Assembly (NCBI RefSeq): GCF_021018895.1
Contig: NC_079367.1
Span: 766,902-830,901 of the forward strand
Direction of reading: 5' to 3'
Length of the DNA stretch: 64,000 nt
Origin: Seriola aureovittata
Lineage: Eukaryota; Chordata; Actinopteri; Carangiformes; Carangidae
Part shown: positions 1-10,150 of the stretch, piece after piece
Numbering within the stretch: position 1 is the stretch's first letter
Layout: every line of letters begins with the position of its first letter
Notes under the pieces: model-generated
The model's database searches: none
What the model saw: only the letters and a program-made list of their open reading frames with translations
What the model was told of the DNA's origin: nothing
Translations under genes and position numbers: made by a program

Positions 1-2090
1 ACCATTAAGACTAGTGTGAAAGTCGCAACGGAAAAGTTTGTCCAAAGTCCACAAGTTTGGTGTCTACGACTCGGCTCGTCACGCTGAGTAACATATGTCA
101 GCCCCAGCCTTCTGAGTCGCTCCCTTCCGAATGGCCGCCATGGGAGGTCTCTCATATGCTGCGGGAGACACGGTTAAATTCTGTGTTTTAATAATTTCCG
201 AAAAATTTTCTCGAAAGTCCACAAATTTGGTATCTACGGACTCGGCTCGTCACGCTGAGTAACATATGTCAGCCCCAGGCTTCGAAGTCGCTCCCGTCGG
301 AAGGGATGCCTCGTTAAACGTGTCCGAGGCCCGCTTGCTGCGACAAAAATTTTGTCAAAAGTCCCCAAATTGGGTATCTACGACTCGGCTCGTCAAGCTG
401 AGTAACATATGTCAGCCCCAGCCTTCTGAGTCGCTCCCTTCCGAAGGGTCATCTCTCATATGCTGAGGTGCCACACCATTAAGACTAGTGTGAATGTCGC
501 AACGGAAAAGTTTGTCCAAAGTCCACAAGTTTGGTGTCTACGGACTCGGCTCGTCACGCTGAGTAACATATGTCAGCCCCAGCCTTCTGAGTCGCTCCCT
601 TCCGAAGGGTCATCTCTCATATGCTGAGGTGCCACACCATTAAGACTAGTGTGAATGTCGCAACGGAAAAGTTTGTCCAAAGTCCACAAGTTTGGTGTCT
701 ACGGACTCGGCTCGTCACGCTGAGTAACATATGTCAGCCCCAGCCTTCTGAGTCGCTCCCTTCCGAATGGCCGCCATGGGAGGTTTCTCATATGCTGCCG
801 GGAGACACGGTTAAATTCTGTGTTTTAATAATTTCCGAAAAATTTTCTCGAAAGTCCACAAATTTGGTATCTACGGACTCGGCTCGTCACGCTGAGTAAC
901 ATATGTCAACCCCAGCCTTCTGAGTCGCTCCCTTCCGAATGGCCGCCATGGGAGGTTTCTCATATGCTGCCGGGAGACACGGTTAAATTCTGTGTTTTAA
1001 TAATTTCCGAAAAATTTTCTCGAAAGTCCACAAATTTGGTATCTACGGACTCGGCTCGTCACGCTGAGTAACATATGTCAGCCCCAGGCTTCGAAGTCGC
1101 TCCCGTCGGAAGGGATGCCTCGTTAAACGTGTCCGAGGCCCGCTTGCTGCGACGAAAAATTTTGTCAAAAGTCCCCAAATTGGGTATCTACGGACTCGGC
1201 TCGTCAAGCTGAGTAACATATGTCAGCCCCAGCCTTCTGAGTCGCTCCCTTCCGAAGGTCATCTCTCATATGCTGAGGTGCCACACCATTAAGACTAGTG
1301 TGAATGTCGCAACGAAAATTTTGTCAAAAGTCCACAAGTTTGGTGTCTACGGACTCGCTCGTCACGCTGAGTAACATATGTCAGCCCCAGCCTTCTGAGT
1401 CGCTCCCTTCCGAAGGGTCATCTCTCATATGCTGAGGTGCCACACCATTAAGACTAGTGTGAATGTCGCAACGGAAAAGTTTGTCCAAAGTCCACAAGTT
1501 TGGTGTCTACGGACTCGGCTCGTCACGCTGAGTAACATATGTCAGCCCCAGCCTTCTGAGTCGCTCCCTTCCGAATGGCCGCCATGGGAGGTCTCTCATA
1601 TGCTGCCGGGAGACACGGTTAAATTCTGTGTTTTAATAATTTCCGAAAAATTTTCTCGAAAGTCCACAAATTTGGTATCTACGGACTCGGCTCGTCACGC
1701 TGAGTAACATATGTCAGCCCCAGGCTTCGAAGTCGCTCCCGTCGGAAGGGATGCCTCGTTAAACGTGTCCGAGGCCCGCTTGCTGCGACGAAAAATTTTG
1801 TCAAAAGTCCCCAAATTGGGTGTCTACGGACTCGGCTCGTCACGCTGAGTAACATATGTCAGCCCCAGCCTTCTGAGTCGCTCCCTTCCGAAGGGTCATC
1901 TCTCATATGCTGAGGTGCCACACCATTAAGACTAGTGTGAATGTCGCAACGGAAAAGTTTGTCCAAAGTCCACAAGTTTGGTGTCTACGGACTCGGCTCG
2001 TCACGCTGAGTAACATATGTCAGCCCCAGCCTTCTGAGTCGCTCCCTTCCGAAGGGTCATCTCTCATATGCTGAGGTGCCACACCATTAA
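1..2090 (+). repeat. Satellite A array, left block
   Basis: Tandem satellite built from about 160-bp monomers that share a strongly conserved core (TCTACGGACTCGGCTCGTCA followed by CGCTGAGTAACATATGTCAG). Three monomer types alternate. One starts near AAGACTAGTGTGAATGTCGC, one near GACACGGTTAAATTCTGTG, and one near GATGCCTCGTTAAACGTGTC. Together they make a higher-order unit of about 478 bp, although this block is irregular and has skipped monomers. The 60 to 110 residue open frames that recur in it are frame shadows of the repeat, with no domain and with frame loss whenever a base is missing. The block stops at a TTAA (2087-2090), where a transposon has inserted. Confidence 0.95.
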
Positions 2091-2106
2091 AGGGGACATA
2101 TTATGC
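2091..2106 (+). repeat. Left terminal inverted repeat of the transposon
   Basis: AGGGGACATATTATGC directly follows the TTAA target site. It matches the reverse complement of the other end at 15 of 16 positions. Similarity falls off sharply after this, so the inverted repeat is short. Confidence 0.9.
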
Positions 2107-2307
2107 TCCTTTTCAACAAGTTTGAATAAGTCTCAGAGGTCCCCAAAGCATGTATTTGAAGCTTTTTGCTAAAAAATCCACTCCGATCCTATATTTCAGC
2201 ATGCCTGTAAACCCCTCTTTTTGAGCCCTGTTCAGAACAGGCTGTTTCTGTGTCTGTAGCTTTAAATGCAATGAGCTGCGCCTGACCACGCCCCTCTCCG
2301 GAAGGGG

Positions 2308-3896
2308 ATGCCGTTCGGGCTTCTGGCACCGTGCTCCAATGTTTACGGTGACCGTGACCGGCAACCTGGCGTCGGTAGCGATTTGGTTCAACCACACGAC
2401 TTTTATCCAGAATCTGAGCCAGAGGGAGAGGCTGCTGAAGAAGTTCAAACTCTACAACTGCAGCAGGACGTTTCTGAATGGTTGGTAACCAATTTTGTGT
2501 ATTTTGACTTTACATTTTCAGTTTGTTGATGAGAGCTGGCACACAGTTACTAACATGTAGCTAGGTAGCTAATGCTAACTGTTACTGTCTCGTCATTACT
2601 GGAGCTCTTTTGGTAAATAAGCACTATTGTGAATAGTGTAATGTAGTTATCTGTCATGCCTCCTTAGATATACTTTTACAGTCTGAAAATGTTTGTTGTA
2701 TGTGGACTGCTACAGGTGTTCAATGTCAGTACTAGTCAGATATATTAATAGGTGCTGACAAAGTAAATCATTTTTCTCCATGTTTTGAGCAGAGATGCTC
2801 ATCATGACATCTTCCTTTATGTAGTAAATTTATTTTGTGTATTACAGTAAAAGCTGTAAATCAGCATAAACATGTCTGACAGCAACAGTAATCTTTAGTC
2901 AAAGACTAAACTGGCAGTTTTCTACACTACACTGTTGTCAAGCTCCACATTATATGCAATAAGTGACATGTTATAAATTACCTCGGTTATATCTGTTATA
3001 TATTTTGGATAGGTGCTCCTGTGGAAACTGTGCAACCATGCCCACAGAAGCTGAGAATATCTGCTGCTAGGAGATACCACAGGTAACATTCTCACTAGAC
3101 AAACTAATCATTAATTTGTTTTGATTACATTACATTTATAATAAACCATAGAATGTCCCATTTGCAATTCACTGTAGGTTACCAGACGGCTATGGGAGAT
3201 CGAGGAAGATTTACCATTTACGGTCGGCCGTCCTGGGTTGGAGCCGCTCTGCCTCATTGTGTACTCCCTCCAGAATGCCCGCAACATGTACCGCACTGAC
3301 TACGGTCCTTTACAGTTGAGAGGAATACACCAGTATGTTTTGCTTCTTTGTAAAAACATAGTTTCAATCTAAATAAAAGATGTTAGGCAGTCTTGTTTTA
3401 CCTCAGTGCACATAATTTTACAATGGTAATAACACACCACAAATAGAGTAACACACACTCAAATAAATTAGTTTAGCTGCTCTTTGATTTGTAAAGTTCT
3501 TCTATCAGCAGATAGTGTGCATATAATATATGAATTCAGAGGAGTCATTTCTTTAGTAACAATCAAGCATTTATTTACATCAAATAAGGCAGTTATAATC
3601 AGTGATAATAAAAAAAAAACTGTAGGATTCACTGGATCCATATAAAAAATTGTGAGACACAACATAGATATATGTTTGCAAGACTAAATGCCCTGTCCAG
3701 TTGTTGTAGTCAGTACAGGTATCTAGCCTATAGGAGCTTTGTGAGCTGGTGCTGGGGCTTCCTTGGTTGCAGAATCTGGGTCGTCATTCCAGCCTGCGTG
3801 GTCCTACACATCCATGCCGTGTTTCCTGACGCCACAGGCCGGTACGTGGGCTTTAGACTGGCCCATGATAGAACCGGGACACAGAGCTGGATATGA
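2308..3896 (+). pseudogene. P2X7 cytoplasmic ballast-domain-like gene, broken, four exons
   Basis: Four plus-strand exons can be pieced together. Exon A (2308-2480) encodes an acidic leader ending LQLQQDVSEW. Exon B (3013-3082, after TTGGATAG, donor GTAACA) continues with CSCGNCATMPTEAENICC. Exon C (3178 to about 3332) contains GLEPLCLIVYSLQNARNMYR. Exon D (about 3711-3896) contains YLAYRSFVSWCWGFLG and IPACVVLHIHAVFPD. The ordered C-x-C-x2-C, CC, WCWG and P-x-CVV signatures are those of the zinc-binding cytoplasmic tail of P2X7, a domain that also occurs alone in many fish proteins. An in-frame TAG at 3068-3070 follows the CC motif, where relatives continue with a residue before EI, so this copy is a pseudogene. 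No P2X channel transmembrane part is present. The exact exon C/D junction is uncertain. Its stop codon lies 44 bp past the stop of the opposing gene. Function in the transposon is unknown. Confidence 0.75.
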
Positions 3897-5533
3897 CCTC
3901 CTCCTTCTCAGGCCGCTCGAACTGTGCAGTGAGGTCCTCTGGGATGGGGATGGCCAAAGCAGCTTCTGTGTATGGTCCCAGGTCACAAAGACTTTTTCAA
4001 ATATGAGGTCCACCACATTCCCTGTTTGATAAAACACAAAAGATTTTTTTTTTACATTTTTCACTTTTTTTTTTTTACAAAACAATGATTGAAAGTCTGT
4101 TTCTAACCTCCTGATATTTTCTTTACTGTATTTTGTTGTTGATGGAACTGTCATAACATTATATGTGCAATATTTAATACAATGTGTACAAAACATTTTT
4201 TGGTTGAAAAATAAAATAATATAACACTTATAGAATGTCGCCTCAGTCTTAACTGGTGTAGCTCTGCATTCTCCCTTCATGGCTTTTGGAAATTGGACCT
4301 TGAACAGTGGTTCACCTTCTTTTGTTTGGGCTTGTGGTCGGTCAGCATTTTCATTGTAGTACATGGCAGCCAGGTGACAGATGATGACAGAAACCTTAGC
4401 CTACACACTCTCACAAGTTGTAAGTAACCACAGCTTCATTTACCTGCACATTATTCCAAGACTGATAAATGACTGTTAGGTTTATCAAAAGTAGATGCAC
4501 TTCAGATGGCTACAGACCTGTACTTCTGATGTGAGGCTGAAGACTCTTCAAGGATAACTGTGTGCCTGCAGTGGGTCAGTCTGGCATGCAACACCCCTTG
4601 TTGCAGGAAGCTGTATAGATGGCCTGAACAGAGGAAACAGAGGTTACACCAACATCTCCTCAAATGTGTAGTTATGGCAACAGCTGCAAACAGTGCAAGA
4701 ATGATAACAGATGCTCTCAATTGTGTGTAAACTGGGTTGTCGATAGCTTGTAAATGCTGCAAATAGCTCACTATATGTGCAAGATGCAAAAAATGTGTAT
4801 TATAGACTATCCCCTTGGACATATCCACTTAACTGTATGTTTATCTAGATATTCCCTACAGGCACTGTATCTGTAAACATGATATAAACGTTAAAACGGC
4901 CGTTATAAGGCATGACTCTCAATAATAACTTTCACAGCACTAATAAACAAGCCCGGACACCTATGCTAATCACTACGAGCTTATTTTTAGTCCGAATTTT
5001 ACCTGCTTGACTTTACAGACAGCTAAAACGCCTTTAAAGTATAATACATTTAACAGGGTGGCTCTAATCAATGTCATACGGCGATACCAAGCAGAAGAAT
5101 TGCATACAATCTGTACCCGGCTATACCCGCTGCGTTGTCGACGACGCTAAACGTTAGCCACATTAGCTGCCATGCTAACAACACACGCAACAGGCTCTCG
5201 TGAACAAACAGTAAAGCAACATAAAATGGTAAAACTTACAGCTTCGAAGTTCAAAGTTGGGTCACGGACAGTCGGTACTGATCCAAGCTTTATCTTGAGA
5301 CTTGTAGCAAATCCTGCATTGTCCTGGCCCTCGTTGAGAAAGCAGTCCGAGGTGAAACGGTTAGCACACACGTACAACACTTTCGGAGTTGGAGCGGGAA
5401 CATTTCCATCAAAAATAAAATGAATCCACTGGGTCTTCAGATCCTCGGGCGTAGGGGTTGAAAAAAGATTTCTGTGTTGGTTTGTGCAGCCAACAACAAA
5501 GCAACTACTGTGTTTCGCTCGTACCTTCGACAT
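3853..5533 (-). pseudogene. THAP zinc-finger protein gene of the transposon, degraded
   Basis: Minus-strand gene starting at ATG 5533. Exon 1 (5533-5240) encodes exactly 98 residues and ends at a clean GTAAGT donor. It has the THAP pattern Cys11-x4-Cys16, Trp36, Cys56, then SVPTV near residues 85-89 in place of the usual AVPTF box. The fourth zinc ligand, expected as His at C-x2-H, is Arg59 (VCANRF), so the finger is probably inactive. A probable second exon (about 4625-4519, after TCTGTTCAG) has a frame containing RGVACQTD. Exon 3 (4400-4233) encodes ICHLAAMYYNENADRPQA and FPKAMKGECRATPVKTEATF, followed by TATAAGTG where a GT donor is expected. Exon 4 (4021-3853) starts with NVVDLIFEKVF. The frame then shifts by one base before LAIPIPEDLTAQFERPEKEE and the natural stop at 3853. 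THAP domains bind DNA and are typical of P-element and Kolobok-type transposase systems. Confidence 0.72.
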
Positions 5534-5824
5534 TGTTCTACCGAAAGCCAGTGTTCGCGAGGGAAGTAACGATACCGTCTGCAACACGGACTCAGGGGGC
5601 GGAACACACACCTAGCTCGGGGAGCGTCACCCACCCGGGGGGAGGGGCATCGCCCTTCTTGACGTCACCAGGGGCGAATCTCCAATCCGCTCGTTTGAGC
5701 ACACATTTCTTGAAAGGTGGAGAAAGCAAAAGAACGAGAGGATGGACTTTTCTCATGTTTGGGGGGTCCGTAGACACGCCAGGGACACATACTACCGATA
5801 GAAAACCACGGAAAAGTGCATTTT
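5534..5824 (-). promoter_or_regulatory. Presumed 5' leader/promoter of the THAP gene
   Basis: This stretch lies between the right terminal repeat and the THAP start codon. It is GC-rich compared with the AT-rich introns and has CpG-containing segments around 5585-5660. No clear TATA box is visible, so assignment as promoter rests on position alone. The equivalent left end (2107-2307) leads into the plus-strand gene and includes TTTAAATGCAATGAGCTG at 2261, an octamer-like motif with one A missing. Confidence 0.35.
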
Positions 5825-5840
5825 GCATAATAGGTCCCCT
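5825..5840 (-). repeat. Right terminal inverted repeat of the transposon
   Basis: GCATAATAGGTCCCCT immediately precedes the second TTAA. Its reverse complement differs from the left terminal repeat by one base (ACC versus ACA). Confidence 0.9.
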
Positions 5841-7436
5841 TTAAGACTAGTGTGAATGTCGCAACGGAAAAGTTTGTCCAAAGTCCACAAGTTTGGTGTC
5901 TACGGACTCGGCTCGTCACGCTGAGTAACATATGTCAGCCCCAGCCTTCTGAGTCGCTCCCTTCCGAATGGCCGCCATGGAGGTCTCTCATATGCTGCCG
6001 GGAGACACGGTTAAATTCTGTGTTTTAATAATTTCCGAAAAATTTTCTCGAAAGTCCACAAATTTGGTATCTACGGACTCGGCTCGTCACGCTGAGTAAC
6101 ATATTTCAGCCCCAGGCTTCGAAGTCGCTCCCGTCGGAAGGGATGCCTCGTTAAACGTGTCCGAGGCCCGCTTGCTGCGACGAAAAATTTTGTCAAAAGT
6201 CCACAAATTGGGTGTCTACGGACTCGGCTCATCACGCTGAGTAACATATCTCAGCCCCAGCCTTCTGAGTCGCTCCCTTCCGAAGGGTCATCTCTCATAT
6301 GCTGAGGTGCCACACCATTAAGACTAGTGTGAATGTCGCAACGGAAAAGTTTGTCCAAAGTCCACAAGTTTGGTGTCTACGGACTCGGCTCGTCACGCTG
6401 AGTAACATATGTCAGCCCCAGCCTTCTGAGTCGCTCCCTTCCGAATGGCCGCCATGGGAGGTCTCTCATATGCTGCCGGAGACACGTTAAATTCTGTGTT
6501 TTAATAATTTCCGAAAAATTTTCTCGAAAGTCCACAAATTTGGTATCTACGGACTCGGCTCGTCACGCTGAGTAACATATGTCAGCCCCAGGCTTCGAAG
6601 TCGCTCCCGTCGGAAGGGATGCCTCGTTAAACGTGTCCGAGGCCCGCTTGCTGCGACGAAAAATTTTGTCAAAAGTCCAAAAATTGGGTGTCTACGGACT
6701 CGGCTCGTCAAGCTGAGTAACATATGTCAGCCCCAGCCTTCTGAGTCGCTCCCTTCCGAATGGCCGCCATGGGAGGTCTCTCATATGCTGCCGGGAGACA
6801 CGGTTAAAATCTGTGTTTTAATAATTTCCGAAAAATTTTCTCGAAAGTCCACAAATTTGGTATCTACGGACTCGGCTCGTCACGCTGAGTAACATATGTC
6901 AGCCCCAGGCTTCGAAGTCGCTCCCGTCGGAAGGGATGCCTCGTTAAACGTGTCCGAGGCCCGCTTGCTGCGACGAAAAATTTTGTCAAAAGTCCACAAA
7001 TTGGGTGTCTACGGACTCGGCTCGTCAAGCTGAGTAACATATGTCAGCCCAAGCCTTCTGAGTCGCTCCCTTCCGAAGGGTCATCTCTCATATGCTGAGG
7101 TGCCACACCATTAAGACTAGTGTGAATGTCGCAACGGAAAAGTTTGTCCAAAGTCCACAAATTGGGTGTCTACGGACTCGGTTCGTCACGCTGAGTAACA
7201 TATGTCAGCCCCAGCCTTCTGAGTCGCTCCCTTCCGAAGGGTCATCTCTCATATGCTGAGGTGCCACACCATTAAGACTAGTGTGAATGTCGCAACGGAA
7301 AAGTTTGTCCAAAGTCCACAAGTTTGGTGTCTACGGACTCGGCTCGTCACGCTGAGTAACATATGTCAGCCCCAGCCTTCTGAGTCGCTCCCTTCCGAAT
7401 GGCCGCCATGGGAGGTCTCTCATATGCTGCCGGGAG
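5841..7436 (+). repeat. Satellite A array, continued after the transposon
   Basis: The satellite A monomers resume at the base where they were interrupted, with the same three monomer types. Local irregularities include single-base losses in short homopolymers and ATATTTC/ATATCTC variants of the usual ATATGTC. The block ends at the first 500-N gap. Confidence 0.95.
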
Positions 7437-7936
7437 NNNNNNNNNNNNNNNNNNNNNNNNNNNNNNNNNNNNNNNNNNNNNNNNNNNNNNNNNNNNNNNN
7501 NNNNNNNNNNNNNNNNNNNNNNNNNNNNNNNNNNNNNNNNNNNNNNNNNNNNNNNNNNNNNNNNNNNNNNNNNNNNNNNNNNNNNNNNNNNNNNNNNNNN
7601 NNNNNNNNNNNNNNNNNNNNNNNNNNNNNNNNNNNNNNNNNNNNNNNNNNNNNNNNNNNNNNNNNNNNNNNNNNNNNNNNNNNNNNNNNNNNNNNNNNNN
7701 NNNNNNNNNNNNNNNNNNNNNNNNNNNNNNNNNNNNNNNNNNNNNNNNNNNNNNNNNNNNNNNNNNNNNNNNNNNNNNNNNNNNNNNNNNNNNNNNNNNN
7801 NNNNNNNNNNNNNNNNNNNNNNNNNNNNNNNNNNNNNNNNNNNNNNNNNNNNNNNNNNNNNNNNNNNNNNNNNNNNNNNNNNNNNNNNNNNNNNNNNNNN
7901 NNNNNNNNNNNNNNNNNNNNNNNNNNNNNNNNNNNN
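7437..7936. other. Assembly gap, exactly 500 N
   Basis: A run of 500 undetermined bases. The sequence type changes completely across it, from satellite A to a GGTAAGT minisatellite, so adjacency of the two sides is not established by the sequence. Confidence 1.
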
Positions 7937-8386
7937 ATTTTTTCAGGTAAGTAAGGTAAGTAATTGTAATTTTTAACAGGTAAGTAATTGTAATTTTTAA
8001 CAGGTAAGTAAGGTAAGTAGTTGTAATTTTTAACAGGTAAGTAAGGTAAGTAGTTGTAATTTTTAACAGGTAAGTAATTGTAATTTTTAACAGGTAAGTA
8101 AGGTAAGTAATTGTAATTTTTAACAGGTAAGTAATTGTAATTTTTAACAGGTAAGTAATTGTAATTTTTAACAGGTAAGTAATTGTAATTTTTAACAGGT
8201 AAGTAATTGTAATTTTTAACAGGTAAGTAATTGTAATTTTTAACAGGTAAGTAAGGTAAGTAATTGTAATTTTTAACAGGTAAGTAATTGTAATTTTTAA
8301 CAGGTAAGTAAGGTAAGTAATTGTAATTTTTAACAGGTAAGTAATTGTAATTTTTAACAGGTAAGTAAGGTAAGTAATTGTAATTT
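7937..8386 (+). repeat. 24-bp minisatellite of CAG|GTAAGT units
   Basis: Tandem array of GGTAAGTAATTGTAATTTTT followed by AACA. About 16 CAGGTAAGT motifs occur in 450 bp. Some units carry an extra GGTAAGTA, giving longer variant units. Each junction reads T-rich tract, AACAG, GTAAGT, that is, a 3' splice-acceptor-like string directly followed by a perfect 5' splice-donor string. No protein frame is supported. Confidence 0.92.
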
Positions 8387-9130
8387 TTTATTTTTCTTAT
8401 GGAATTTTAGGTTCAGTATTGTTGTTTTTTTTGGATTTCTATGTTTCAGTTTCTCTTTCCAGAGATTGTGTCCTGGTTTTAATTTTGTGTCCATATCAGG
8501 CTTTAGTCAGGTTTCTCCTTTGAAGTTAATTTCTTATTTTTCCATTATTTTTTGGTTGTTCTGTTTTGTTCCATGAGTTTTGTTTTATAGAATAAATATC
8601 CCCAATCTGGGTTTTAAATGCTTGATTAAAGGTGCTCTTTTTTTCTTTTCAGACGTCTGTTTCAGTGTTGTTTATTGTTGTTATTAATAATAATAACAAC
8701 AATAATAATCCTCTAAATTTTGGAACACATCATCAGTAGTGGACCCCAGGCTCATCGAATGTTTCGGCCGTTTATCACTAGACATTCTCCCCTGAGGGTG
8801 GCCCCCCGAGGTTGATCATGTCTCAGGGTGTGTCCCATAGCCAATTGTGTTATAATCCTGTTTTATAATAGTTTAATATCTTAATTTTTCAGTTCCCTTT
8901 GGGGATTCAAACTGGTTTATATTAGGTTTATAGGTTGTTTTCAGTCTGGTATATAATCAGGATTATATTATTATTATTTCCACAATAATCCTTTAATGTT
9001 TGGATCTTTTTTTTCAAAGAGTATTCAGATCCTGATTAGACTTTGATTGGTTTTATAGTCATTTTTCCAGTCACGGGTCCAGTCCAGTATTTAGTGTTAT
9101 GGAATTTAAAGGCCAAGACCCTGTCCGGGT
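8387..9130 (+). repeat. Subtelomeric block B, copy 1 (5'-truncated)
   Basis: This copy is almost identical to 9365-10110 from TATTTTTCTTATGGAATTTT onward. It lacks the block head, which is replaced by the GTAAGT minisatellite. It includes AATAAATATCCCCAATCTGG, a TTATTAATAATAATAACAAC tract and the hairpin module at 8757-8787. It ends at GTCCGGGTT, where telomeric repeats begin. No coding capacity is evident. Confidence 0.88.
8757..8787. other. Hairpin module H1, copy 2 (block B)
   Basis: GAATGT (8757-8762) pairs with ACATTC (8782-8787) around the 19-nt loop shared with 12784-12802. Further copies occur in block B copy 2 (about 9738-9768) and in both inverted block B copies. Confidence 0.6.
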
Positions 9131-9148
9131 TAGGGTTAGGGTTAGGAT
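9126..9148 (+). repeat. Short TTAGGG tract between block B copies
   Basis: About three TTAGGG repeats follow GTCCGGGTT and lead directly into GATTTTTTAATTATCTCGAT, the head of the next block B. Confidence 0.9.
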
Positions 9149-10110
9149 TTTTTAATTATCTCGATGATCTCCCCTGCTTCGTCCGACGACTGGGCAGTTG
9201 AAAGTGGGAGACCAAAGGCAGTGCACTGGCCGACGCCCGTCGTCACCGGTTCACAGTTCCTATCAACCCTTGTCCCATAAAGGAATGTTTTTTTTCTCTT
9301 CTCTTTTTTCTTCTCTTTTTTTCTTTGTTTATTTTTTCTACTTTCTTCTCTTTTTTTATTCTTTTTTTATTTTTCTTATGGAATTTTAGGTTCAGTATTG
9401 TTGTTTTTTTTGGATTTCTATGTTTCAGTTTCTCTTTCCAGAGATTGTGTCCTGGTTTTAATTTTGTGTCCATATCAGGCTTTAGTCAGGTTTCTCCTTT
9501 GAAGTTAATTTCTTATTTTTCCATTATTTTTTGGTTGTTCTGTTTTGTTCCATGAGTTTTGTTTTATAGAATAAATATCCCCAATCTGGGTTTTAAATGC
9601 TTGATTAAAGGTGCTCTTTTTTTCTTTTCAGACGTCTGTTTCAGTGTTGTTTATTGTTGTTATTAATAATAATAACAACAATAATAATCCTCTAAATTTT
9701 GGAACACATCATCAGTAGTGGACCCCAGGCTCATCGAATGTTTCGGCCGTTTATCACTAGACATTCTCCCCTGAGGGTGGCCCCCCGAGGTTGATCATGT
9801 CTCAGGGTGTGTCCCATAGCCAATTGTGTTATAATCCTGTTTTATAATAGTTTAATATCTTAATTTTTCAGTTCCCTTTGGGGATTCAAACTGGTTTATA
9901 TTAGGTTTATAGGTTGTTTTCAGTCTGGTATATAATCAGGATTATATTATTATTATTTCCACAATAATCCTTTAATGTTTGGATCTTTTTTTTCAAAGAG
10001 TATTCAGATCCTGATTAGACTTTGATTGGTTTTATAGTCATTTTTCCAGTCACGGGTCCAGTCCAGTATTTAGTGTTATGGAATTTAAAGGCCAAGACCC
10101 TGTCCGGGTT
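9147..10110 (+). repeat. Subtelomeric block B, copy 2
   Basis: This copy has the full head (GATTTTTTAATTATCTCGAT, then CTTCGTCCGACGACTGGGCA and a near-palindrome around GGCAGTGCACTGGCC). A T/C-rich tract follows at 9290-9375, then the shared body. It ends at the same GTCCGGGTT breakpoint as copy 1. Inverted copies lie at about 33578-34672 and 36559-37650, and there the sequence continues past the breakpoint into non-telomeric DNA. Confidence 0.88.
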
Positions 10111-10150
10111 AGGGTTAGGGTTAGGGTTAGGGTTAGGGTTAGGGTTAGGG
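10106..10150 (+). repeat. Interstitial telomeric array (TTAGGG)n
   Basis: About seven perfect TTAGGG repeats start within GGGTT of block B and end at GGGTGTGGGGAGTACTCC. Confidence 0.95.

Larger units (their letters stand above)
2087..5844. mobile_element. TTAA-flanked DNA transposon with two convergent genes (Kolobok-like)
   Basis: The element occupies 2091-5840 (3,750 bp), flanked by a TTAA direct duplication at 2087-2090 and 5841-5844. Removing it restores the satellite A sequence ACACCATTAAGACTAG found in dozens of neighbouring monomers, so the insertion boundaries are certain. Both ends are AGGGGAC(A/C)TATTATGC in inverted orientation. TTAA duplication is known for piggyBac and Kolobok elements. 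The termini begin with AGGGG rather than the CCC expected of piggyBac, and a THAP domain is encoded, which fits Kolobok better, but I see no DDE transposase core, so the superfamily is an inference. Two intron-containing genes run inward from the two ends and meet near 3.85 kb. Both are damaged, so this is a dead copy. Confidence 0.88.

Noticed and set aside
2091..5840. piggyBac element
   Set aside because: The TTAA duplication fits, but the termini start with AGGGG instead of CC(C/T), and no piggyBac transposase frame is visible.
1..7436. CRISPR-like regular repeats
   Set aside because: The intervals between repeats are themselves repeated, monomers are about 160 bp, and the context is eukaryotic satellite DNA.
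7253..7954. Long frames crossing N runs (also near 31.4-32.0 and 58.4-59.1 kb)
   Set aside because: Undetermined bases cannot support a reading frame.
9243..9473. Lysine-rich 76-residue frame and its counterparts at 34210 and 37191
   Set aside because: It is the translation of an A/G-rich (T/C-rich) low-complexity tract. The frame differs among copies where tract length changes.
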